Made by a program: the position numbers and the translations under genes. The notes below the pieces were generated by a model that saw nothing but the letters and a program-made list of their open reading frames with translations, was not told the DNA's origin and searched no databases. Below are positions 23,447-37,635 of a stretch of 64,000 nucleotides of DNA, in pieces. The stretch is from Setophaga petechia. Its lineage: Eukaryota > Chordata > Aves > Passeriformes > Parulidae. The stretch is taken from contig JANCRA010000009.1 of the NCBI GenBank assembly GCA_024362935.1, positions 14,391,572-14,455,571 of the forward strand, given 5' to 3'. Numbering within the stretch: position 1 is the stretch's first letter; each line of letters begins with the position of its first letter.

Positions 23447-26400
23447 TGTAAAGATTAAAAAAATTTTAGCTATGTGCAGTAAAATTCAACTTTAAAAATG
23501 CATTTCATGCATTACATGAGATAATACAAAGATAAAGAGTATCTTTGTAGTCAGAATGTGAGAAGACGTGAAATAAAATGAAACATTTATGCAGATACAT
23601 GCAGAGGTCTGTGTACCTTCTGCCTGAAATTAAACCAATGTCCTCCTTTCTCATGGCTATTTGTATTATTTATAATTGCATGAGATGTGTATTGAGAGGG
23701 TGGCTGGGAAATAAGCTCTTAAATGTGAAAGCTCTTTGGTCTCCTAGGATACGTATGTAGTAATAGTTGTACAGTTATCCGTAAGGTTTTCCACTGGGCA
23801 TCCTAGAAACCCTGTAAACTTCCAGGTAGCCTTTATTAACCACCTTGCAAAAAAAAGTTGTTCATTTTGCTAGGCACCGTGCAGAGCATGCAAACTTTAA
23901 GTAACACAAGTCCTTTGATTAAGATTTTTTTAAAAATTAGGAAGCGATGATATGCTTCTGAAAAACAGAATGAGAAAGTAAAGATCATTCAGGCATTTGC
24001 TCTTTCTATTTTCACTAAATCTGTTTGCCTTCAGGGTTTGTTGATGTATATGAGTTTTGAAAAAACTTCACTTAATGTTTTCAAGTGGAAATGTTTGTCT
24101 GAAAGAATAACTCCCATTTTGCAGTTTTTCCAGAATTTGAGGAGGGGAAGGAAGGGAAGAGAAAAATGGGGGAGCAATTAGGGTGTCAAGTATTGGTTTT
24201 TTTAATTGAAGATTGGAAATTGTTGGAGAGGTTCAGTCGTTTTGTTGTTTTTTCTTACCCCAAGCACACTGTGTATCAATGTTAAACCTAATTATTTGGG
24301 ATAAGGTTTTATAGCTACTTCATTGCACACTTTGGCCCCCAGTTTTCCACTAACTAGGAATCTCTAAAGCAGAGCACCCCCTTGGTTGCATTTGAGAGTT
24401 TGAAGGGAGTCAGGAGGCCAGTGGAAAACAGGGGTCACCAGCCAGCCAGACCCTCAGCAGATGTGCTGTTCTCCAAATCTCTCATCTAGAAAAAAACCAC
24501 ACCTTTTATTATATATAGGAGAGCTACAGTGATTTATTTTCATGTACTCAGTGGAAACAAAAAGAGTCTTTGTAAACCCTCTCTGGTTTAGATTCCATTT
24601 AGTAATAAGGTTTGGCTAAAGCTAAAGCAACAGAACATGCTTTAACAGCAAAGTATCAGTTCAGAATTTAACTTTATTGAAACTTAATATTCAGTTAAAC
24701 TGGTATGTGTGGACAAGCACTAAATCTGAGTTCATACATTTCTAGTCCTGAAGTTTACAAAGGGAAATGTATGCAAATTACTCCCTTCAGGCAAAGTATG
24801 GTATATTATTGTAGTAGCTTTCCAGTGTAACTTCTTGGTTCCATAAGCACTTTTATCTTTTCCATCTTAAAATTCTTCAGCTAACATGGCCTTTTCACAA
24901 CTCTGTCATCCCTATATCTTTTATTTACAGTGTCATGTTGCCTGGCATATTATCTATTGTTTCTGTGTTCTTATTCCATATGACTAATATTAAAAGGCAG
25001 TGTTGCTTGTAGTTGAGTCTCCTGCTCTTAAAGCAAGTTGTCTCCTTTGAATGAAACTCTCATCATGTTCTTGCCTGGACTTCTGGTTTTCGCATTGCAC
25101 ACAGAAAGGACAGGATAAAGGCTTTTAATTACTGCATTTGGCCTCCTCTTGGTTCATTAAATTGAAATTACTAGCTTTTTCACTCTGAAAATCAGTGGAA
25201 ATCAAGGCTGTTCTCCTACTGCAGTGTTAAACAGTTCTTCACTGATGTGTGAAAAGTTGGGTTTCTGACCCAAATGTCTGTGTCTAGGTGGAAACTGGTA
25301 ACTGTAGAGCAAACTATTGTTTGCTCTACACTAGACACTGTTCCTCTGAGTCACTGCGCCACTCTGAGCTTGATGGTAAGTTTGAGTTACTTCTTAAAAG
25401 CTCTGGATTTTACAAACAGGAAGTTTGCAGATGAACTTCTGAGTAACTCATTGAATCCTTGTTGCTGCTAATAGGAGCAAAAAAGCTTGGAAGTCCAAGC
25501 TATTTCCAAATAACCAGTTGCATGCTAGGTCTGCTGTGTGAAGATATCCTGGCCTTATGAGCACTGCAGCTACTGCTCCTGCCTCTGTACGAAGGGTAGG
25601 CAAGTGTCTACGGCCCCTCTGGTCCTTGTGTTGCATTTCTGGCATCCTACAGTCTTTGTGCACAGCACTGCTCCCTTTTTGAGGAAAAGAAATATGTCCC
25701 ATGGGAATGTGCATCCTTATCTTGGAGACACCGTAATACTTTGGGATCGGTTGCACAGCTCCCAGTGGAGCAGCCGTGTTGTCTAGGGTGGTTTCTAGCT
25801 TTTGGACAATGTAGCAATGAAAAAAAGAGAAGTTATAAAGTTAAAAAAAATGTTTCATGTAAGTATCTGGCATAAAACATGTGAAAGTGTTTATTATGAG
25901 TTGGGAGTTTAAAAAAAAGTATGGAAATAAAAGGTGGTTTGAATTTTTTATGTCTGTGAACCTAGCCTAACTTGTTGAGAAGTGCTTGGTTTGGGAAAAT
26001 GAGAATTGTGGTTAGGGAGTGCAAAGAAGATGGATACTCCAGAGGGTGAGTTGTCTGCCTTTTAAAGACCTTTTTCCAAAAGCACTGCTAATGAAGTAAT
26101 ATCCTTCAAAGCAAGACTGGTATTTTAAAAGCTAGCTCTTAGGGGTTGAATACATAGAATAAATGAGGAAGCAAAAATTGTATCATCCCCCACAGATGCA
26201 AAATTTCAGCCTGCTGAGAAGAGATTGGACAGGGAGGAGGAGGAGAAGGTTGGCTCCTTCCCGATGTAGCATGTTTTTGTCAGTCTCTGTTGCTGCATCC
26301 ATTTTGACTGTGGGTACAAAAAAGTGGTGCCTGAAGTTAGGAATCTGAACTCTTCAGCACACCGCTCCTTTACCACTGTCTTCCCAAAACGTGGTGACTT

Positions 26401-29400
26401 GGAATTCCTTGCTGATGTGAGTAAATGTCTTGTATGTATTGTACAAATTCATTGTTAACTATCTTAAGAAGTGAAATGAATTTTTCTTTCATAATTTCAT
26501 GTCTTTGTATTTTTTAACAACTTGGGGTTTGTTTGCCAGATGAGTGTAACAGTTGGAGTCCTGATGCCTCCCCACCTTAGCAAACTTCTGAGCTTTGCCC
26601 CTTTTTGCTTGTAGCCTTCTGTGAGGACTTAACTCTCTTTTATTGAGCAATTTTATTCTAGTTTATTTCTTGATTTATAGTTATATTAATGTATCTCTTT
26701 TGTATAATCTCTGCATATGGCTATCAGTTTGATGTTTTACATAGATGCTGCCAGTTACCTGGTTTTAGTGCCGTTTTTTTTCTTTAGTTTTAATTCTTGC
26801 TACTCACTTAGAAGATAATGATTTTAATTTTTTGCCTTTCTTTAGGAATATTACCTTTTCTTAAAGAGAACTAGACTACTGAGGAAAACGGACAGAAATG
26901 CTGTAATAGCAGCTCAGCTTGCCCTCTTCCACATTATTCATTCTGCGGAGGGGAGTTAGGAGATTGCTGTTTAACATTTAGCCCCTGTCACTTGTGTGAG
27001 TACATAGCAGGGCCTGCTGTGTGTGTGCACTGCTATGCAACTTTGCTAAGATTTCTCACTTGAATCTTAAAGAATGGTTTTTCAATAGTGTTACCACTGA
27101 GCTAGTTTCTTTCTGAGGCCACTAACAGGAGTCAGAGAATGTGCTAAAGCAGCCAAACTTTGTACCTCAGGCAGGTAAAGAGATGCACCACAAAAGCTTC
27201 CCTATGTAATAGCTAGTGAAATTCTATTTTTTAACGTGTGTGTATATATATATAACATGCAATCAGCCAAGCTAATAGGGAATGTGAAACAAAAAGCTGG
27301 CAAACATGGTTAAGGAGTAGTGAAGAAAAAATGTCTGTTTTTTTCATTCAATAACTGTTGTCTCTACTCTTTCTTGGTGGCTGTGTAATTACAAGGGCTG
27401 AAGTGGAGAATATATGATTCCTACAGCAGGACTAAAAACAAATGCAGTCTTTTCTTCTGTATTACTTGTGTCTGTCAAATATGTATAACCAGACTGGATT
27501 TTACATAGTCAACTCAATGTCCACTTCCTTTTCTGAATCCTGTCTGGAGGCCTCAGATCAAGCAGTAGTCTACTCTGTATGTAAAGACCTGTTTACATAC
27601 AAAGTATTTAAATGGGCTTTATTTAAGATAATATTTGTATATATTAAGACTACAACTTCTAGATCTAACATGTTCTTATTATGTAAATTTTGCTGATGTG
27701 TGGAGCCATTTATTTTCAGTATCTGTACAGAGTACATCTGTTGCAGTATGACAGGTAGCCTAATTGGAAGGTCTCAGTGTAAAGGTTTTAATTTATGAAA
27801 AGCATCCTACAAAATAATATGAGGGTATTTTGCACAAGTCATGTTCTGCCTTTTTTATGTCCCCAAAGGTGGGTCAGGCAGTTGGCTCTGAAAAGAATCT
27901 TCTTACACATATCAGAAGGGAAGTTTCTCCTGGAAATTAACTGGAAATCAAGTTATGTACAGCAGCAAAGTGAAATGTCTTTAGCAGACTTAATAGGGAG
28001 AGGCACAGCCATCATCCTGAAGTGTTAAGAGTCAAATTGTCTTTATTGTGCAGTTAATTCAAGTGTCGGCTAGTGCATGGCATCCTAACATAATTCCCAG
28101 GCACGAGTAGAGACTTCTCAGCCAGGGCAGTGAATGAGTCACCTGCTTGCCAAGGGGTGGCCAGTGCCAGTCCAGCTTTCCCTGATCCTGGTTGTGCTGG
28201 GCTGCAGACCAAGTGGGGCAGTTGTGGTGATGAATCGATCACTCTGCAGGCAATACCCCTGCTCATGGGCAAGTTGTAATTAGGCCTGTGTGTAGGTAGC
28301 CTGAGTTAAATACTCTGACTGTGGGCTCAAGAGGGCTCTTATTTTCCTCTTTCCTTTGAGAGTTCTGATGTGGTGATACTTGTTTTATTTCATTAGGGAG
28401 AAAATAAGCAGTCTCTAGGCAGGGCAGACCGGTTTAAGGGGTTGCCTTAGCTCACCAAGTGATGTTCCTTAGCTGCTGGGGTTTGGCAGGTTGAGGCTGA
28501 AAATTGAAGCTGCAAGCTCCAGACCAAGTCTAGACCATTATCTGTGCTCTTTCTGCTGCACTTTTAGGTTTCTTTCTCTGGCCATGGGTTGTCATGGGTT
28601 CCTTGCAGGCCATGGTCACTCACTCCTGCAGAGGACTCTGCCTCCTTTCCTGCAGGAGGAGGACAGTGTGTAGCTTATCATTTATCTGAGCTGTCTCTAA
28701 ACCATGTCCTCTTGGCTCTTTCTTGCACAGCTCTTAGAAATGTTTGTTTTCAAAGAGATCGGAGGTTTTTGTTAGCTTAGGAGGTAGCTTCGTTTTTTTC
28801 ACCCTACGTCTAAGCTAAAAAACTGCTTAGTAACAGCATAGTTTACCTTTGAAAATAGCTTTCCCCATCACTCAAGTTGTGATTGATGGGGGTAAACCAG
28901 CTGTAACCAGTTACACAAGGTGGCATATGCCTGAAGGAAGAGATGGGATGGTGTTTCTCTCTGAAAATAGTAAAGTCCTACAATTTAACTATTCAGAAAG
29001 TTCTTTTATCCTTTCCACCCCTCCACCTCCAGCTTCTCTCTGTCATCAAAGCCATTTCATGATTAATCCCAGTGCTGTCTCCCTGAATTTCCTCCATGCA
29101 CACCCGTAGGGATGGGGGCTGGTTATAAAGAAGTGCGGGAAAATGGAGCATAGCTCTTGGATTCCTTTATTTCCCTTGAATCGCTACTGCTCCTTAAAAT
29201 TTGAATTAATCAAATCAAATTCTCTCTGTACATATCCAGGAATGAGCTACGTTTAATCTAGTTAAGTGTATTCTGTTCATCCACAAAAGTCCCTGTTTCA
29301 GGGCAAAGTGCATAGGGGAGGGCTTTCCAGAAGGTTTAGCATCTTGATGGACAGCTTTCTGCTGCCTTCATCTCTCCCAGCAGAAAGGGTGGCACATATG

Positions 29401-31401
29401 GCAAGGGCTGGTGGACAGATTGCGCGGCAGAAAATATCCATGGCGGATAAGCAAATGTTTTACTCTTTCTTGCTCTTCTCCTCTGCTTCATCAGTGAGAA
29501 GAAAGCCTCACTAATTGTCTCCTTGTCTTTTTGACTGTTGGGGTACTTTTTTCACATCCACTGGGTATAAAAGCCCACCTGTTACAGCAGCAGTAATTAA
29601 ATACTGCTTTCCTTATTCTTTTTGTGCTAGGAAGGAAATTTGTCTTCGGGTCTCCTGGCAGGTAAGTCTGTGTTTTTTCACTTCTTTTTAACTATGTTTC
29701 TTTCTATTTACTTTTTCACTGCTGCAAAAATCCAGAAACAAGTTTAGGTACTTGTAAGTTTCTTCTAGGTTTTTTTAATACACTTAGGCCTAAAACCTGC
29801 TCTATTGTTGAGAGTCCTGGGAGCGTCTTAAACTCCCCAGGTGGTTGTCCTGTGCTGTTCCTAGCATGGGGTGGTTTCTGACACAAAGCGGGGTTAGCCC
29901 CCAGAAACAGGCACTTCACTTTCTACTTAACAGAACATTTAGTGTACGTACAGAAAATAGATCTTGCAAATTGTAAAGGGAGCTCCTACCTTTTGTCTCT
30001 TTTGTCTTACGAAACATGATGGCAGGGAAAGGCAAATACTTGAGCAGCACTCTTATAGGGTGGGTAGCAGTGCCTGCTGAAGAGACGGTGGAAGTTGAAG
30101 TTCTTTCATGGGGTTTGTGCTCCCTGCCGGCCAGGACATCTGACTAGCCAGCCAAACCTGGGTGGCTCTGATCTAGCTTGACTTGTGTGTCGTATTTCCT
30201 CCTTTTTCAGCGTTGGTCTTGTTCAGTAGGACTATGCAAAATTTAGTCCGTAGATGTGTAGCTGTATCTTTGTTAGAGATTCATACTTGTCTCCTTTTCT
30301 TCTATGCCGAGATGATTTATTTGATATAGCTCTGTATTTTCTGTAAAGAATGGGTATTTCATTGTAGGAACCTCCGTAGAGTCACAGTCCTTATCTTTCC
30401 TGTCTCATTTGAGACCAATTTGACTAAAGTAAAGCTATTTTAATCTCCTGGTCCCAAAATAGAAGCCGTTTCATTCGTGCCATAGAAGATGGCTGCAGCA
30501 GGATTTTTGCCTGTTCGAGCAAAACCTTCTGCCCACTTGTTTTATCTCTGGGCACCGAGTCCCTCTTTCATCCTGTCATCCCCTGATGTCAAGCAGCCCT
30601 GGCTTTGAGGTGGTGGTTTTGGGAGATGGGTGTCATCCGTTGTCTCTCCTAAGGATGGTCAGTCTTGTGCTGCCCCTCGGTTTCCCCATTCCAGACATCC
30701 CTTTGGTAGCTCAGATCCCCCGGACCTCTGCAGGCGGCTGTGGGGCAGAGAGGGGAGGGCGGGCAGTGCTTCTGTGGTCCCCGTGCCTGGCAGCATCTCA
30801 CCCCCCCTGTGCAGCAGGGACCCTTAGCGCTGTGATGGTAATTAAAGCCTGTAGCCCCCAGTTGCCACGGAAACGCAGCACTCCACAAATGCAAAACACA
30901 ACTTACGGTCCTGTTAATTTTCCTAAATGCTCCTTATTTGTCAGATTTAAGCAGGGTTTCATGTCGCGTCCTTGAAAAATGCTGGACTGTGAAAATACCC
31001 AGCAAGGGAGTGCAGTGTGAACTTTTTTTTTTGAGGAATTGCATATAAAAACCCTCACCCCTGGGGCAGGGAAGGACAATCAACACCTGTGACCTGTTGC
31101 CTTTGCAGTGATTGTGCCATATCAGACCTGGTGTAAGGATGACTCCTTGTCTGTGAGAGCATTCCTCTGATGGAACAAAAAGACTAGCACAGAGGCAAAA
31201 AATAACCTCTGGAGAGATGGTTTTACTGCAAGCCCAGCGTTGTGGTTTAGTGGAACAAAGTCACCATTCAAGTGCAATATTATTTAGTTGGACTATAAAA
31301 ATTCCAGTTATTCTGCTGAGCAACTTAAAAACATGGAAGAGGTTGCTCATCAGCACAAAAAATAGATGTGTTGGGTAATTGGCATGTGGGGCTGCAGCAG
31401 A

Positions 31402-31443
31402 AATTGCTGTGCCCTGTCCCAGGCTAATTGCTGTGCCCTGTCC
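31402..31443. repeat. 18-bp direct repeat, period 24
   Basis: AATTGCTGTGCCCTGTCC is present at 31402-31419 and again exactly at 31426-31443. It is a small tandem duplication in LNX2 intron 1 with no visible function. Confidence 0.9.
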
Positions 31444-34400
31444 ATCTCTTGTAGATTTTTGACACGGAGCTGCCGGGTACCATGTTTTGTCAAAACTTTA
31501 ATTTGTTTGCATTTTCAAAAGAGGAGGAGTCTAACAGGATTATTGCCTCATAAACTTGGATAGGGATTGAATGGGGGTTTGGTGTTTGAAGGCAGTGCAG
31601 CCTTTGGATATCAATATAATTTACGTGGCTATTGTAAAGTCAATACATGTTGCTAGTACTGCTTCACTTGTTTGCTATATGGCTTTAATATTAAAGCAGA
31701 GATTGTATCTAATGAGCTAGGTCATGCTTATTGGGAGATGGGAAATAACACTTTTCCCCTATGGTGATGTTTGCTAGCTATTTATTCTCATTATGTTTTT
31801 TTATTAATTTCTTCTGTCTTTTATTCTTTCATTTAAGCTAGGGTCTGCTTTGAGAACAGTTACAAGTCATCAGCTTGATGCTGTAATTCCTGTGAAGAAT
31901 ACTGCACTGGGAACTAAGAACTAATGTTTAATTAATGTCATGATGTGGTTTTAAGCAATGGGTTTAACCACTGTCTAGTTTTTCTTTCCTGGGGCTTATG
32001 TCAAACACTCCTGACTGCTCAGAGATCCTGTTCACAGCCATGGCATTTGAATAAAGCAGGGGAATTTGAAAATTATGAGACCCTTCTTAGCTAGCTTAGG
32101 CAATAAGGGACTATTGTCCATGGAGAACAGATTGTGGAAATCCTGTGACATTTTAAAATTAAGCCAACCTTTCCTGAAATCCAAGATGGATGACTGTGCT
32201 GTTGTTCAGAGTTATTGATTAGTGTCTGTTACATATTACCCCTCAAGGTCAAATTGGCCAGGCCAGGACTGCCTGAATTTAGGGTCACATGAAATCTTCT
32301 GAATGGCTGTTACAATTTTTTCCATATGCTCCCTTGCCACACTGTAGAGGATTAATGAAGGGTTATATACTGAGGCGTTCCTGTGATGCCAGCTGGCAGC
32401 AAAATTTTGGGATCTCATCTCCTCTGAGAGGAAGGGAAGAAGCAACCAATACCCAGTGGCCTTTAATCAAAGGGAAAATACAGGTGGACAGTTTTTCACA
32501 TGCAGCTGGTTTAAATTACACAGAAGAAATTAATCATTGATTCAGTGGTTAGATAGATCTCAGTGCAAATGCATCCCCCTGGTTAGAGAGTTCTTAGATG
32601 CAGAACTGAGATTTGCATCCCAGCCATTTTGGGATACAGAGACAGTAGAGTCCTCCAAAGGAGCAGGGGTGTCATTCATCTCAGGGTGTTCTTTTGACAT
32701 TTGCTTTTGCTTGAGAAAATTGCATAGACAGTTGTAAACAAAATAAAAAATTGGAGTGTATTAAAGTTGATTTTAAAAGAGATTAATTGTTAAGATGGAT
32801 ATTTTGCATAGTTGCTTACTTCTGGGGTATACTTGGGGTTTTGGTAAAATTTTGAAGAGTCAGTTAATGGGCTGTAAATCTCTAGGATTTTAATAAGATA
32901 ATTTAGAAATAGATTGCTTAAATCTCTGAGAGCATTAATGGCAAAATACATATTTCCATTAACTTGAAACTGGAACTAGTGGTAACTATTTGTGACTTAC
33001 GTAAAGGCAACTACAGTTAAAAGGTTAACTTACTGCTACAGTTCCAGTTTGCTTGTGGTTTTCTTTTTTTTTTAATAACACCCATTCAGACAGAAGGAAT
33101 AAATATTATGAAATCTGATGTAGGTATAAAGCCTGACATCTAATGCTTTTGTAAAAATGTGTTGAGCTTCTCCAGAGAATGTTCATTGCATCAATAAATC
33201 AGAACTAGAGGAGACCTAAGGATAAGGCTGTCTTTTTCAGTCTAAAATCACTCTTGTGCCGACTCCACTAAAAAAACTAAAATAAAAATTTGCATATAAA
33301 ATTTGTAGTTGGGTGTCCAGTCTTGCCGAGTTCCCAAGTGGATTGTAATTTAAAACTGAAAGCAGGGCACCACCTGCAGTATTTGACTGTTTTAATGAAG
33401 TCCTGGGAAAATTATTTTCTAGGGAATTATATGACTTGAATAACAGGCCTGGCTGGCTCTTTTACCCACTTCATATTTTTTATAATTCTGGTTATTTTTC
33501 CTGTTTGCAGCTTTCCTGGGCTGTTATCATCCTGTGGAGCTGGTGATCTGCTGTGATAGGAGACAGAGAAAATCATTTAAGGGATGCAGAAAGAGGGTTG
33601 AAGTAGGGTATTATAAATGGCAGTGCTCTGGTATTGTGGATTTCAGGGATATAGTACTTTTCATCAGGGAAATTTAGACCTGACCTGTCATCCCAGCTGT
33701 TGCTCAGACCACAAACTCTGTGCTTGTGAACTTTGTAAATAAACTGACATTTTGCACTGGGAACAGATGGTAAAACGTCTTGAGATCAATAATTAGGCAA
33801 CCACAGTATATGATCAATAAAAATCGTGGTAATTGTTTCCTTGGTCATGGAATGGGCTTGCCCCAAGTACAGCACAACAGTGTGAAAGTAAAGAAATCTT
33901 GATTTTTTAAATTTCTTTTTTTTAGGTGGTGGTTGTGTCTTACTTTAGCTATTTATTTTTGTTGGTTTAGGGTTTTCTTTGTGGTGGCAGTGAGATTTTT
34001 CTTTTCTTCTGAATCTTCATTCTGTAATGCACTATCTCTTTCTTCCACAGCTCTGCTGGCAGAGAGTTGTGGAAGGGTGGTCACATTAGCGCAGATGTGG
34101 TGGTGGTGCAGGTGATGAGTGTAGTTTATATGGCATTTATTGATGATTTAAGTTACCAGGGCAGTGGCAGCACTGAGGCAATGTCAGCTGCCACCAGGAA
34201 GAGCCTGTCTGACCCTCTGCAGCAAAGCACAGCCCCGGGTTTGTCTCTGCTCCAGCAGCGCTCAGACCGTTGGATGGGTGAGCCATAGGAAAGGTGTGTC
34301 TGCTCACCTCCTGCAGTGGGGACAATAGAGTTACTGCCTGTGTCAAGCTCTTGAGATTACAGTAAACAGAGCCTGTCTCTGGGTATATCTTTCCTAAGAG

Positions 34401-34829
34401 AGAAGGCTTGTGATTGTAATTTTTTACATGGCAGTGGATGCCTGGTTGCTCTTCTCTGGTTTTACATTTTGTTCAAAATTTAAAGGAACTTGTTAAAATT
34501 TTTAACACAAAAAAGGATTAATTACAACCTCCTGAAAGAGAGATGCAGATTTCTTTGACCATAGCCAGTTATAGATGTCAAACTATCTCATGGGTATATT
34601 TACTGTATGGCACTGACTCATGCTCTGTCACAGACTGCCATGTGAGTTACATGGACTTCAAGGGATAGAAATTCTAGAAGCCTTCAAGGAAGTCAATTTG
34701 GGATGGTCACACTCAGGATTCCTGACTGGATCTCAATTACAGTAGTGCACAGAATGATGTTGGGTTTTTCCATGGCCTCAATGATGGTCTTCAACATGCT
34801 CATGGTGGGAAGTGGAGGGGCAAGTACCA

Positions 34830-35118
34830 ATATCCACAGTCCTTGTGACCAGTGACAGGACTCAAGGAAACAGCGGAGGCAGGGGTTGTTTAGGTTGGAT
34901 ATGAGGAAAAGGTTTCTCACCCAGAGGATGGTTGAGCACTACAATGGTATCCCCGGAGAAATGATCACAGCACCAAGGCTTACAGAGTTCAAGAAGGCTT
35001 TGGGCAAATGCTCTCAGGCACATGGTGTGACTCCTGGGGTGTCCTGTGCAGGGCCAGGAGTTGAACTTGATGATCCTCATGGATCCCTTCCAGCTCAGAA
35101 TATTTTGTGATTCTGCAT
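34830..35118 (+). repeat. CR1 LINE 3' fragment
   Basis: The plus strand follows the CR1 3'UTR from a GTGACCAGTGACAGGACTCA block, through GGTTTCTCACCCAGAGGATG, to the terminal GATGATCCTCATGGATCCC and a final TGTGATTCTG-like unit near 35108-35116. It is 5'-truncated and non-coding. It lies in LNX2 intron 1, in the same orientation as the gene. Confidence 0.85.
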
Positions 35119-37110
35119 ATCAGGATGTGGTTCTTTCTTGGGTTTTTGGTTGGTTGGAGAAGGAGGAAGAGTCCTGGTTGTAGTCAGTAGTAGGTACAGG
35201 TCTACAGTTTGGGCAGCGCACGTACAGTGGTTTTTGCTGCCTGTTCTGTGTGTCACTCTGCTCTGCAGGACCTGTTGTGTTGCAGGTACCCTCAAGTTCA
35301 ATACAACTCATGCCATGTATTCCTCCCCTGCCTTGACTCACAAAATAATTTGGTAAAGTCACAATTCAATGCTGTGTTTTTCTAGAACATTTATCTGGTT
35401 TATTTTGCATTACATAAAGACCAGCCATTAGATGGATCTCATCCCTTCTGCATTAATCCAGCGGCATGAATGCAGTGAGAGAGAGCTCTGGTTTGAGCAC
35501 AAGGGCCCCGTGCACTGCTCTCCTTATCTGCTCTCCAATCTTTGAGCTCTTACATAATATATTTAAGACTGTTTTTTGACTAATCTGTTTTGGGGTCTCA
35601 TTTTGCATTCTTAGTCTCCAGCAACAAAGAGCTGCTGTGCTCTTCCCTTGTGAAATCCTTTCCAGAAGGTGCACATTATCTACTACAAGACAGGGCAACG
35701 ATGAGCATCAATTTCCATGGCAGAATAGAAGCCTGGATTACAAATTACTATTTAATCCTTTTTGCGTCAAAGGATATAATAATCCTTGTAAAATGTGCTC
35801 TAAGTCTTGTGCTTGGCTGTGTGAGGTTAAGGAGCAAAAATCAAAATAGGGAATCTCGTAAAAAGTAAGACATGAGGAAATGCTTGTGTTCGACATGAAC
35901 TTCAGAATATGTTTAGAACTGCATTTCAGCAGTCAAAAATAAAGATGATGGGCTGATACCTAGACTGCTAGTTTTCATTTTCTCTTTTCTACTGCTTTGC
36001 TAGAAAACAGTCTCTGTCGTGAGCGTTGCTTGCTGAATTGCAGTAAAGAATTTAGGTACAAAGTAAGCATTGTTCTAATTTGATTTGTTTTATATCCCCA
36101 CAAGTAAGAACATTTACCAAAACTAACAAATATGGAGGTGCATTAAGACTGTGAGAAAATCTGTTTTATTTTCTAAATCATCATGCTGTGTGCGTCAAGC
36201 AGTGTGATTCTGTAAGGGAGAGAAGGGTAAATAAGGTTGGGAGGGATAAGGATTTAGTGTTTGAAATTGCAGACTGATGGCTGCACAACTTCCTGCCCAA
36301 GCAGCTATTTTAAGAGGGGCAAAGTTTAATAACATAAAAAGTTTAGAAAATAAATCCCATGGTGACAGACCTAGAGTCTTTTTTTGCCACACTGAATGTG
36401 CTATAACTTTGTTAGGTAAAAAGCAAAACAAGTAAGTTGTTTGAAACCAGTAGTTTCATGTGATTAGTTTATTCCATATTTTTATTACTGGCCTCTGTAC
36501 TACTAAATCAGATGGGGCATACTGGATAGAATCTGTCCTTCTTACTGTGTAGCAATCCACAGAGGAAACCTAGAAGTAAGGTTTGCAATATTTGCAATAT
36601 TACTAATGGAATGAACTGGGTTAAGCTGTTTGCTGTTATTTTCAGTGCAGTGTATTTAGAACATTACTAATAACCTAATAATCTGTATAGTCAAAATCCA
36701 GAAAACAGAGTAGGACCAGATTAAAAATGTTATCTCATACTAAAGGACACAATTATTTGATCATATAACCATCATTCCACAATAGGGTATTTTTGTGCCA
36801 AATGCTAATTGCATACTTCTAGTGTGACAATGCATAATGTGGTGTCCTTGCTGTCACAAAATGGTCATCTTGCAGGTGAAGACACTGCACTGCACCAGCT
36901 CTTAAGAAGCCATAAAATGTTTATGTTATAAAAGGATTTGTATTTGTAGATTTTTCATTGTTCTTTTCCTTGACAAATGGACAGAAAACAGGAATATTCC
37001 CCTGATCTATCTTGGTGTTGTATTTTGGTAAATCCAAAAGTCAAATGTTTTGAAGAGAATTTCCATATTTCCTGCAAAATGAATAATTTCTATTTCTTTA
37101 TTTGTTGCAG

Positions 37111-37635
37111 AAAATGACTGAAGAGCATATATAAGTAACCCTGGAAGAAGTTGCTGCTCTGTGAGCTTTACATGAGCATCCCCATCCTATGAGAAGGAAG
37201 AGGAGAAGGATCTGTCAGCCTTCTTAGCTGTAAAATGGGGACTGCAGGTGACGACATGGCTGCAGTGGAGCAGAATGCCTCTTTGAACCCTCTGTGCTTT
37301 GAGTGTGGCCAGCAGCACTGGACAAGGGAGAACCATCTCTACAACTACCAGAACGAAGTGGATGATGACTTGGTCTGCCACATTTGCCTTCAGCCCTTGT
37401 TGCAGCCGTTGGACACTCCCTGTGGACACACTTTCTGCTACAAGTGCCTAAGGAACTTTCTGCAGGAGAAGGATTTCTGCCCACTGGATCGAAAAAGACT
37501 CCATTTTAAACTCTGCAAAAAATCCAGCATCCTTGTTCATAAACTGTTAGACAAGCTTTCTGTTTTGTGCCCCTTCTCTTCTGTGTGCCAGGAAGTGATG
37601 CAGCGATGTGACCTGGCAGCACATCTTAAAAACAG
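37111..37635 (+). CDS. LNX2: LNX2 exon 2: 5'UTR end, start codon, Zn-RING-Zn module
   Basis: The acceptor TTTGTTGCAG ends at 37110; 37111-37234 is 5'UTR and 37235-37635 encodes residues 1-133 plus two bases. The RING has C48, C51, C63, H65, C68, C71 and C82. The eighth ligand position is D85 instead of Cys, the C3HC3D form characteristic of LNX proteins. It binds E2 enzymes and gives ubiquitin ligase activity. Flanking Cys/His sets (C21/C24/H28 and C112/C118/H130) match the zinc fingers that bracket the LNX RING. The donor is CAG|GTGAGC at 37635/37636, so the intron interrupts the second zinc finger just before its last cysteine. The frame runs on past the donor by chance to a TGA at 37637-37639. 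Confidence 0.97.
37114..37192 (+). promoter_or_regulatory. LNX2: Two short upstream ORFs in the LNX2 5'UTR
   Basis: ATG at 37114 opens MTEEHI and stops at 37132-37134. ATG at 37172 opens MSIPIL and stops at 37190-37192. Both end before the main ATG at 37235, leaving 42 bases after the second. Both lie in the 124-nt 5'UTR part of exon 2, so every mRNA that uses this exon carries them. Short upstream ORFs often lower translation of the main ORF, but whether these do is not shown. Confidence 0.75.

Larger units (their letters stand above)
4783..37110 (+). other. LNX2: LNX2 intron 1 (about 32.3 kb)
   Basis: The intron runs from the exon 1 donor (4783) to the acceptor TTTGTTGCAG ending at 37110. 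It holds CR1 fragments (8228-8645, 19148-19665, 34830-35118), short tandem duplications (22778-22848, 23391-23446, 31402-31443), poly-T runs near 23242-23258 and 23304-23316, a TG/TA run near 27237-27255, and a mildly GC-rich patch at about 30560-30880. Open reading frames are short and overlap on both strands without recognisable domains. No tRNA, snRNA or second gene could be supported. The AT-rich stretches at about 10900-11060, 16880-17300 and 20400-20510 look like possible conserved non-coding elements, but only by style. Confidence 0.65.
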
